DNA from: Clostridium sp. CAG:389
GTDB lineage: Bacteria; Bacillota; Clostridia; TANB77; CAG-508
Length of the DNA: 6,800 bases
Assembly (NCBI GenBank): GCA_000438255.1
Contig: FR901902.1
Location: 1 to 6,800, forward strand
Direction: 5' to 3'
Shown here: in pieces, positions 1-6,015 of the stretch
Layout: each line of letters begins with the position of its first letter
Position numbering within the stretch: position 1 is the first letter of the stretch
Made by a program: the position numbers and the translations under genes
The notes under the pieces: generated by a model
The model's input: the letters and a program-made list of their open reading frames with translations, nothing else
Told to the model about the DNA's origin: nothing
Databases searched by the model: none

Positions 1-58
1 CAATATATCAAAAATATTATCCAGTAACTATGAAAGTCTTACAATATGTTGCGATTTG

Positions 59-619
59 CTACTTTTTCTCTTCCCATTCCTCTTTTAAAATAGAATATAT
101 GTACTTATCTATCTTTTTACCTTCATCATTAATCAATCTATTTCTTAGAATCCCCTCCCTTGTCATTCCAATTTTAATTAAAATATTGTGAAGCAATTCT
201 TTGTCTTGTTGAGTTACTGCATAAAATCCCATAACAATAGTTTCAAATTCTGTTTCAATAAAAACATATTCTATTACTCTACTTAAAACTTCTTCTGGTG
301 TTTTATTTTCTCTCCAATCTTTCAAAAAGTAAAATGCAACTCCACATTTCTTGTCTTTCTTTGACATATATTGTAATTTTATATATCCTATTATTTTATT
401 ACTATTCTTTTCTTCTATTATCCAAAATGTTACACCATTATCTGTTTCTTTAATTGCTACTGTTATTAACATTTTTGCTTCAATTACATTTCTATATACT
501 TTATGAGCTTTGTACTGTGCCATTTTTTCTTTATCTGTTCCCCATCTTTCATATATTTCTTCTGCATCTTCAATTCTTGGAATTCTTAATATATATCTTT
601 CTGTTTCAATTGATTTCAA
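59..619 (-). CDS. GNAT-family N-acetyltransferase, RimJ/RimL-like (186 aa)
   Basis: Predicted cytoplasmic acetyltransferase of the RimJ/RimL (Acetyltransf_3) type, which moves an acetyl group from acetyl-CoA to an amine; the substrate cannot be told from sequence. The fold order is visible: the N-terminal TERYILR strand, the central GYIKLQY and CGVAFYF strands (about residues 78-98), a helix beginning near W102, and the family-typical C-terminal GMTREG...YIYSILKEEW (about 151-182). The length is normal for the family. I start it at the TTG at 619-617 rather than the TTG at 640-638, because a strong GGGGGAG Shine-Dalgarno (625-631) sits 5 nt upstream and would otherwise be coding. One oddity: where relatives have the acetyl-CoA pyrophosphate loop (R/Q-x-x-G-x-G/A, often WGKGYAT), this protein has WRENKTP (102-108) with no glycine. 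It is monocistronic and divergent from the peroxiredoxin. I see no terminator hairpin in bases 1-58. Confidence 0.85.
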   Translation of the reverse strand: MKSIETERYILRIPRIEDAEEIYERWGTDKEKMAQYKAHKVYRNVIEAKMLITVAIKETDNGVTFWIIEEKNSNKIIGYIKLQYMSKKDKKCGVAFYFLKDWRENKTPEEVLSRVIEYVFIETEFETIVMGFYAVTQQDKELLHNILIKIGMTREGILRNRLINDEGKKIDKYIYSILKEEWEEKK

Positions 620-624
620 TTTTA

Positions 625-631
625 CTCCCCC
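625..631 (-). promoter_or_regulatory. Shine-Dalgarno that sets the GNAT start
   Basis: GGGGGAG on the minus strand lies 5 nt before a TTG codon at 619-617. A longer reading frame from a TTG at 640 would place this ribosome-binding site inside the coding sequence, so the shorter protein beginning MKSIETERY is preferred. Confidence 0.75.
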
Positions 632-648
632 TTTTTTCAAACTGCTAT

Positions 649-678
649 ATTATAATATTATTTTCTGTTTTTTGTTTA
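649..678 (-). promoter_or_regulatory. Probable promoter of the GNAT gene
   Basis: A perfect TATAAT -10 box lies at 649-654 on the minus strand, with TAAACA (4 of 6 matches to TTGACA) at 673-678 after an 18-bp spacer. Transcription would start near 642, leaving a leader of about 20 nt that begins just before the Shine-Dalgarno. The -35 match is modest and the region is AT-rich, so the -10 box carries most of the support. Confidence 0.45.
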
Positions 679-737
679 TTTTTTACAAAAAGTACTTTTT
701 TATTTACAAAATCATCTTTTTGTTTTACAAAGATTTA
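675..737. repeat. Three-copy 21-bp phased direct repeat, core TTTACAAA
   Basis: The octamer TTTACAAA occurs at 682-689, 703-710 and 724-731, exactly 21 bp apart each time. Each copy has a T-run on its left and A-rich sequence on its right, so 675-737 can be read as three imperfect 21-bp units. A spacing of 21 bp is two helical turns, putting all three cores on one DNA face. Measured from the likely peroxiredoxin start site near 778, the cores are centred at about -92, -71 and -50, directly upstream of its -35 box. They also lie upstream of the divergent GNAT promoter. Possible roles are an activator or repressor array, or curved UP-element-like DNA. The function is inferred; the phasing is directly visible. 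Confidence 0.7.
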
Positions 738-742
738 AATAT

Positions 743-771
743 ATGACAAATTATTTAATATTAGATATAAC
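743..771 (+). promoter_or_regulatory. Likely sigma-A promoter of the peroxiredoxin gene
   Basis: ATGACA (5 of 6 matches to TTGACA) at 743-748 and TATAAC (5 of 6 to TATAAT) at 766-771 are separated by the ideal 17 bp. The start site would be near 778, giving a leader of about 80 nt. A second possible -10, TATAAT at 820-825, lies closer to the gene but has no convincing -35. It is contained in the 12-bp palindrome TATAATATTATA (820-831), which only loosely resembles a PerR box. Confidence 0.5.
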
Positions 772-858
772 ACTGCAATTCAAGTATTTTATTAAATCTT
801 AATCACTATTTCCTTTTTTTATAATATTATATATAAAAACGAAAGGAGTTTATTTTTT

Positions 859-1560
859 ATGGATTATGAATTAATGATGAATGGTAATGTTAAAATCGGA
901 CAAAAAGCACCAGATTTTGAAGCAACAACAACTTTTGGCCCTAGAACATTAAATGATTATAAAGGTAAGTGGTTAGTATTTTTCAGTCATCCAGGAGATT
1001 TTACCCCTGTATGTACAACTGAAATGATTGCATTTTCACGAGCATATACATATTTTCAACAAATCAATACTGAACTATTAGGTCTAAGTATTGATAGCAA
1101 TCCATCACATTTAGCTTGGATGTATGATATTTATTGTAGAACTGGTATACAACTTCCATTTCCTATCGTTGCAGATAGAAATGGTCAAATTGCAAGAAAA
1201 TATGGTATGATTTCTAATGATGTAAGCACAACTGAAACAGTTAGAAATGTTTTCATAATCGATGATAAAGGTATTGTTAGAACAATTTTTGTTTACCCTT
1301 TAAATGTAGGTAGATTTGTTCCTGAAATTATAAGGGCTGTTCAGGCTTTACAAATGGCTGATTGTAGTAAAGGCTCTACTGCTGCTAATTGGATGCCTGG
1401 TCAACCTGTTATTGTTCCAGCTCCCAAAACATTTGAAGAACTTCAAGAAAGACAAAATTCTATTAAAGAAAATCAAAACGGGGTTAGTTGGTATTTGAGT
1501 TTTAAAGAGCCTCCTGAAATTTGTGAACATTCTTCTAATGATGATACAAAAAATTGTTAA
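859..1560 (+). CDS. Peroxiredoxin, Prx6/AhpC-TSA type (233 aa)
   Basis: Thiol peroxidase that reduces hydrogen peroxide and organic hydroperoxides in the cytoplasm. The active-site motif PxxxTxxC is complete as PGDFTPVC (residues 45-52), with peroxidatic Cys52. The conserved arginine is Arg129 in TVRNVFIID. The long C-terminal extension (NWMPGQPVIVP, about 177-187, onward) and the length place it in the Prx6 group rather than typical AhpC. Bacterial and archaeal relatives usually carry a cysteine in a C-terminal WYFCxK-like segment; here that segment is WYLSFK (211-216) with serine, and Cys222 and a C-terminal Cys233 lie further on. Other cysteines are Cys93 and Cys169. The ATG is supported by AAAGGAG at 842-848, 10 nt upstream. 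The gene has its own promoter and ends in a terminator, so it is probably monocistronic. The electron donor is not encoded in the window. Confidence 0.95.
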   Translation: MDYELMMNGNVKIGQKAPDFEATTTFGPRTLNDYKGKWLVFFSHPGDFTPVCTTEMIAFSRAYTYFQQINTELLGLSIDSNPSHLAWMYDIYCRTGIQLPFPIVADRNGQIARKYGMISNDVSTTETVRNVFIIDDKGIVRTIFVYPLNVGRFVPEIIRAVQALQMADCSKGSTAANWMPGQPVIVPAPKTFEELQERQNSIKENQNGVSWYLSFKEPPEICEHSSNDDTKNC

Positions 1561-1570
1561 ATAAGTCTGA

Positions 1571-1594
1571 AAAAGAGCCTCTGGCTCTTTTTTT
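1571..1594 (+). terminator. Intrinsic terminator of the peroxiredoxin gene
   Basis: The stem AAAAGAGCC (1571-1579) pairs with GGCTCTTTT (1583-1591) across a TCT loop, and the T-run continues to 1594. It starts 10 bases after the stop codon. It implies that the following DUF1540 gene has its own promoter or depends on read-through. Confidence 0.9.
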
Positions 1595-1707
1595 ATCTAA
1601 CTTATTGTTCAAAAAACTTTATATCCTGAATATTTTTTGTTATTTTATACATAATAATAAGGAATTTAAAAAATTAAATTCATTCTATTTTTATTGGAGG
1701 TCTTGGC

Positions 1708-1869
1708 ATGGAAAAGAATCAAAAAATATGTTGTAGTGTAACAAGTTGTAAATATAACAACTTAGAAAACCGTTGTCAATTAGCAGAAATACAAGTATCA
1801 CCTATTCAAGATTGTGATACTCAAAAAGCTGATGAATCAATGTGTGCAAGCTACGAATATGAAAAATAA
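1708..1869 (+). CDS. DUF1540 cysteine-rich small protein (53 aa)
   Basis: Small soluble protein with six cysteines in 53 residues (Cys8, 9, 14, 23, 36, 46). The CCSVTSCKYN opening, then C23, followed by the ISV-like IQVSPI segment and a late cysteine, match the DUF1540 pattern common in Clostridia. The cysteine spacing suggests a metal-binding knuckle, probably zinc, but no function is established for the family. The start is well supported: GGAGG at 1696-1700 lies 7 nt before ATG. Its own promoter is uncertain; CATAAT at 1650-1655 with CTGAAT at 1626-1631 (18-bp spacer) is the best weak candidate. It lies between the peroxiredoxin terminator and a convergent terminator, so it is probably transcribed alone or by read-through from the peroxiredoxin. 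There is no signal peptide or membrane segment. Confidence 0.85.
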   Translation: MEKNQKICCSVTSCKYNNLENRCQLAEIQVSPIQDCDTQKADESMCASYEYEK

Positions 1870-1879
1870 TTCAATAAAA

Positions 1880-1938
1880 AAGTCAAAAGACTATGGCTTT
1901 ATAAGTTTTTATACTTATAAAACTATAGTCTCTTTTTA
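1880..1938. terminator. Bidirectional terminator between converging genes
   Basis: A 19-bp hairpin (1888-1906 with 1913-1931, six-base loop) lies in the 66-bp gap between the DUF1540 gene and the minus-strand ABC gene. On the plus strand it is followed by CTTTTTATT, which overlaps the ABC gene's stop codon. On the minus strand it is followed by TTTGACTTTTTTATT. Two pairs are imperfect, at 1895/1924 and 1897/1922. On either strand one becomes a G-U wobble and the other a mismatch, so both transcripts fold equally well. Confidence 0.85.
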
Positions 1939-3810
1939 TTCTACTTCATCATTGCAATCCTCAAATTGAGAATTATATAATTTTGCATAAAAACCATCTT
2001 TTGCAAGTAGCTCTTCATGTGTTCCCTGTTCAACAATATCTCCATGATCCATAACCAAAATCAAATCCGCATTTTTAATAGTAGACAACCTATGTGCAAT
2101 AATAAAGCTTGTTCTGCCCTCCATCAAATTATCCATAGCAGATTGAATTTGTTGTTCAGTTCTGGTATCTATTGAACTTGTAGCCTCATCCAAAATTAAA
2201 ATTTTAGGGTCAGCAAGAATAACTCTGGCAATTGTAAGCAATTGTTTTTGACCTGCTGATATATTTGTTGATTCTTCATTAATTTTAGCATCATATCCTT
2301 TTGATAATGTTTTTATATAATGATGTATATGTGCTGCTTTTGCTGCTTTTATTACATCAGAATCTGTTGCATCTGGTTTACTATATTTAATATTTTCTTT
2401 TATAGTTCCGCCAAATAACCAAGTATCTTGAAGAACCATACCAAACATTTTTCTTAGATCTCCACGTCTAAAATCCTTGATATTATGGCCATCTAATAAA
2501 ATTTCACCACTATTTACATCATAAAATCTCATTAATAACTTAACCATTGTTGTTTTTCCAGCACCTGTCGGTCCAACAATTGCAATCTTTTGGCCATCTT
2601 TAACTTTCGCATTAAAATCATTTATTATTGTTTTTTCTGGATCATATCCAAAATGAACATTTTTAAATTCAATATTTCCTTTTAAACCATCTGTTGATAC
2701 TGGATTTTTTACATCTTCAACTTCTTCTGGTTCTTCTAGGTATTCAAATATTCTTTCAGCAGCTGCAATCATTGATTGTATTGTACTTGAAATTTGTGCA
2801 ACTTGCCCTATTGGTTGTGTAAATTGTTTGTTATATTGTATAAAACTTTGAATATTACCGACTGTAATTCTACCTTTTACTGCAAAATATCCACCCAAAA
2901 TTGCAACCGCAACATATCCAACATTACCTACAAAATTCATTAGCGGATGCATTAAACCTGATAAGAATTGTGAACGCCATCCTGATTTATATAATTCTTC
3001 ATTTTCTTTTTCAAATTCTTTTATTGCTTCATGTTCTCTTCCAAAAACTTTAACAATATTGTGTCCACCATAAACTTCTTCTACTTGGCCATTTACGTGT
3101 CCTAAATATTCTTGTTGTTTTACGAAGTATTTTTGTGATTTTCCTATTACTTTTTTTAGTATTACACCTGATATTGGTAATATCAATAAGCTTACAATTG
3201 TCATTTCCCAACTTATTGAAAACATCATTACTAATATTCCAATAATTGTACAAATTGATGTTATAATTTGTGTAATACTCTGGTTTAGCCCTGTACTTAA
3301 TGTATCAACATCATTTGAAATGATTGATAATACTTCACCATTTGTTCTTTTGTCAAAATATTTCATTGGCAATTTATTTATTTTTTCTGTTAAATCATTT
3401 CTAATTTTATAAGTTACTTTTTGTGCAACACCTGCCATAATATAACTTTGAATCATTGAGAATAACGCACTTACTCCATATAATCCTAATGCAAATAAAA
3501 TTATTTTACCAATTTTTTCAAAGTCAATTTCGCCAGTTCTATTTATTTTATTCATTAATCCTGTATATATTTCTGTTGTTGCATTTCCTAAGATTTTTGG
3601 TCCTACAATACTAAATATTGTACTTCCTATTGCAAATATCATTACAATTATTATTGCTATTTTGTAGCTTGATAGTCTTTGTCCTAATTTTTTTGTTGTA
3701 CCTTTTACATCTTTTGCTTTTTCTGCTGGACCGTGACCTCCTGGTCCGCCACCCATTGGTCCATGTCCTCTCATTCTTGGAGGTCTATTTGTTGTTTGAT
3801 TATTACTCAT
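1936..3810 (-). CDS. Heterodimeric ABC exporter, catalytic-site subunit (624 aa)
   Basis: Half-transporter with six membrane helices (about residues 48-350) followed by one nucleotide-binding domain (about 380-615), exporting drugs, lipids or peptides from the cell. Visible motifs: Walker A GPTGAGKTT (413-421), Q-loop Gln461, signature ISAGQ (517-521), Walker B ending Asp541 with catalytic Glu542, and H-loop His573. Walker B, Glu and His are intact, but the signature is degenerate (Ala for the first Gly of SGGQ). This is the expected pattern for the consensus-site partner in a TM287/288 or LmrCD-type heterodimer. Residues 10-28 are rich in Gly, His, Pro and Arg. The ATG overlaps the end of the upstream partner gene by 8 nt, and AAGGAGGT (3818-3825) lies 7 nt before it, so translation is coupled and roughly equimolar. 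It is the last gene of the operon, ending at a terminator. The substrate is unknown. Confidence 0.93.
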   Translation of the reverse strand: MSNNQTTNRPPRMRGHGPMGGGPGGHGPAEKAKDVKGTTKKLGQRLSSYKIAIIIVMIFAIGSTIFSIVGPKILGNATTEIYTGLMNKINRTGEIDFEKIGKIILFALGLYGVSALFSMIQSYIMAGVAQKVTYKIRNDLTEKINKLPMKYFDKRTNGEVLSIISNDVDTLSTGLNQSITQIITSICTIIGILVMMFSISWEMTIVSLLILPISGVILKKVIGKSQKYFVKQQEYLGHVNGQVEEVYGGHNIVKVFGREHEAIKEFEKENEELYKSGWRSQFLSGLMHPLMNFVGNVGYVAVAILGGYFAVKGRITVGNIQSFIQYNKQFTQPIGQVAQISSTIQSMIAAAERIFEYLEEPEEVEDVKNPVSTDGLKGNIEFKNVHFGYDPEKTIINDFNAKVKDGQKIAIVGPTGAGKTTMVKLLMRFYDVNSGEILLDGHNIKDFRRGDLRKMFGMVLQDTWLFGGTIKENIKYSKPDATDSDVIKAAKAAHIHHYIKTLSKGYDAKINEESTNISAGQKQLLTIARVILADPKILILDEATSSIDTRTEQQIQSAMDNLMEGRTSFIIAHRLSTIKNADLILVMDHGDIVEQGTHEELLAKDGFYAKLYNSQFEDCNDEVE

Positions 3811-5998
3811 GTTCCTTACCTCCTTCTAATTTTTCTTTCACATTTGATTCTTGTATATTTAGTTCTTCTGCTGAAAGTTGTGATAAAGCAATTTGTTTAT
3901 ATGTTTCGTTATTTTTAATTAATTCTTCATGTGTTCCTTTTCCTACAACTTTTCCATCTTCTAACACTATAATTTGGTCAGCATTTAAAATTGTATTAAT
4001 TCTTTGGGCTACAATAATTACAGTCTTGTCTTGTATCTTTTTAGCAAGTTCAGCTCTTAAAACACTATCTGTTTTAAAGTCAAGTGCAGAGAAACTATCA
4101 TCAAACACTAAGATTTCTGGGTCAATTGCTATTGCTCTTGCAATTGATAGTCTTTGTTTTTGACCACCAGACACATTACTTCCACCTTGTGCAATTGGCT
4201 CTTGATATTTTTCTGGTTTTGATTCAATAAATTCAGTTGCCTGTGCTATTTGTGCAGCCTCTATCATTTGCTCATCAGACATATCAGGATTTCCATATTT
4301 TATGTTAGATTCTATTGTTCCAGAAAATAAAATTCCTTTTTGTGGAACAAATCCTATAATTTTTCTTAAATCTTTATTAGATATATCTTTAATGTCAACA
4401 CCATCAATCAAAAGATTTCCGGATGTTACATCATAAAATCTAGGTATTAAATTAACTATTGTTGATTTTCCACTACCTGTGCTTCCTATAATAGCAGTAG
4501 TTTTTCCAGGTTCAGCAGTAAAAGAAATATCACTTAAAACCTCTTCATCACTGTCTGGATATCTAAATGAAACATTTTTAAACTCAACTAAACCTTTTTT
4601 ACTTGGATTTAATTTTTTAGGTTCTTTACTATCTTTTATTGTTTCATCTGTCTCTAATATTTCATTTATACGATTTGCTGATACTGACGCTCTTGGTAAC
4701 ATTATTGAAACCATTGAAATCATTAAGAAACTCATTACAATTTGCATTGTATATTGAATAAATGCCATCATATTACCAACTTGCATTGTTCCTGCATCTA
4801 TTCCATGTGCCCCAACCCAAACAATTAATAATGAAATACCATTCATTATAAGCATTAACATTGGCATCATGAAACTCATTGCTCTATTAACAAATAAGTT
4901 TGTTTTTGTTAAATCAATATTTGCTTTATCAAATCTTTTCTCTTCTTTTTTCTCTGTGTTAAATGCTCTAATTACAGGTAAACCTGTTAAAATTTCTCTT
5001 GTAACTAAGTTTAGCTTATCAATTAATTGTTGTAACTTTTTAAATCTTGGCATTGCAATTATGAATAATGTTACTACTACGAATAATATTGCTAAAATTG
5101 CTACACCAATAATCCATGCCATTGAATTATCACTTTGACTTAGTACTCTTAAAAATCCTCCAATACCTATAATTGGTGCATATACAACAACTCTAAATAA
5201 TATCGCAATTAGACCTTGTATTTGTTGTATATCATTTGTTGAACGAGTTATTAAAGATGCTGTACTATATTCTGAGAATTCTTTGTTTGAAAAACTTAAA
5301 ACTTTTTTGAATACTTTTTCTCTTAATGTTTTTGCAAGTCTTGCTGCAACTCTTGCTGATAAACACATAATTGATATTGCAGAAATCATAATAATTAATG
5401 ATATTCCTAGCATTTTTAATCCTGCCATTATTATATATTGATTTTGTATGCTGTCTGTGTCTATTCCTATTGCTTTGTATTCATTTTTTACTTCTTGTAT
5501 TGCTGCTTGTTCTAATATACTTTCCTGCATATCATCTAGTTTTTGATTTACTGTTTCTAACATTTTATCTATTTGTTCTTTTGGCATTTGCTTTGTTGTA
5601 CTAAGCATCATTAAAGGTTTAGCCATTAATGAATCTAACTCATCTTGTTCACTTTTACTTATTTTCTTAATTCTATATAATGTCTCATTTTCTAATGCTG
5701 GATATTTTTTAACTAATTTTTCATATTCCTCACTATCAAGTTCTTCTTTCGAAATTTCTTCATAAGATGCTAAAATTTTATCATCATCTTCTGTAAAAAT
5801 TAGTAAATTTTCCATTTCAGATTTTCTTATAACATCTGGTGCTACATTTTCAATTCCACCATTTTGGATACCTACATTCACTATTTTTGATGTGTAGTCT
5901 GGTAATGTTAGGTCTCCTGCCGCTTGAACTACTAATAATAGTACTATTGCAATTACTGATATCCATGATTCTTTTAAATTTTTTAATACTTTAAACAT
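3803..5998 (-). CDS. Heterodimeric ABC exporter, degenerate-site subunit with extracytoplasmic domain (731 aa)
   Basis: Partner half-transporter. Numbered from the chosen start: membrane helix 1 about 11-29, an acidic hydrophilic insert about 30-186, helices 2-6 about 189-435, and a nucleotide-binding domain about 470-700. Walker A GSTGSGKST is at 505-513, Q-loop Gln553, and the canonical signature VSGGQ at 609-613. Walker B Asp633 is followed by Asp634 instead of the catalytic glutamate, and the H-loop histidine is Gln665 (VAQR). Asp for Glu together with Gln for His is the degenerate-site pattern known from TM287. Its own Walker site should therefore hydrolyse ATP poorly, while its good signature serves the partner's catalytic site. 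The 731-residue length exceeds the usual 570-620 because of the insert between helices 1 and 2. I start at the ATG at 5998, not the ATGs at 6019 or 6016, because GGGAGG (6005-6010) sits 6 nt upstream of it. The first ATG (6019) overlaps the TetR stop. Confidence 0.92.
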   Translation of the reverse strand: MFKVLKNLKESWISVIAIVLLLVVQAAGDLTLPDYTSKIVNVGIQNGGIENVAPDVIRKSEMENLLIFTEDDDKILASYEEISKEELDSEEYEKLVKKYPALENETLYRIKKISKSEQDELDSLMAKPLMMLSTTKQMPKEQIDKMLETVNQKLDDMQESILEQAAIQEVKNEYKAIGIDTDSIQNQYIIMAGLKMLGISLIIMISAISIMCLSARVAARLAKTLREKVFKKVLSFSNKEFSEYSTASLITRSTNDIQQIQGLIAILFRVVVYAPIIGIGGFLRVLSQSDNSMAWIIGVAILAILFVVVTLFIIAMPRFKKLQQLIDKLNLVTREILTGLPVIRAFNTEKKEEKRFDKANIDLTKTNLFVNRAMSFMMPMLMLIMNGISLLIVWVGAHGIDAGTMQVGNMMAFIQYTMQIVMSFLMISMVSIMLPRASVSANRINEILETDETIKDSKEPKKLNPSKKGLVEFKNVSFRYPDSDEEVLSDISFTAEPGKTTAIIGSTGSGKSTIVNLIPRFYDVTSGNLLIDGVDIKDISNKDLRKIIGFVPQKGILFSGTIESNIKYGNPDMSDEQMIEAAQIAQATEFIESKPEKYQEPIAQGGSNVSGGQKQRLSIARAIAIDPEILVFDDSFSALDFKTDSVLRAELAKKIQDKTVIIVAQRINTILNADQIIVLEDGKVVGKGTHEELIKNNETYKQIALSQLSAEELNIQESNVKEKLEGGKEHE

Positions 5999-6004
5999 TC
6001 TCTT

Positions 6005-6010
6005 CCTCCC
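6005..6010 (-). promoter_or_regulatory. Shine-Dalgarno that sets the start of the 731-aa ABC subunit
   Basis: GGGAGG on the minus strand lies 6 nt before the ATG at 5998-5996. Two upstream in-frame ATGs (6019 and 6016) would put this site inside the coding sequence and have no purine-rich site of their own, only an A-run. The product therefore probably begins MFKVLKNLKESW. Confidence 0.7.
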
Positions 6011-6015
6011 ATTCA

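Noticed and set aside
1..58. Possible end of another gene or a terminator for the GNAT gene
   Set aside because: I see no hairpin with a T-run and no recognisable protein end in these bases. They are too few to judge.
454..746. Open plus-strand frames rich in Leu, Phe and Ile opposite the GNAT gene
   Set aside because: They are low-complexity antisense shadows of an AT-rich gene and of the T-rich repeat. They have no ribosome-binding site and no recognisable domain.
820..831. Palindrome TATAATATTATA before the peroxiredoxin as a PerR box
   Set aside because: The PerR consensus has one central base between TTATAAT and ATTATAA. This site lacks it, and a similar A/T palindrome (647-658) lies at the GNAT -10 box, so chance in AT-rich DNA is likely.
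3618..4163. A 181-codon plus-strand frame across the junction of the two ABC genes
   Set aside because: It is the hydrophobic antisense reading of two clearly conserved ABC genes, with no plausible start signal.
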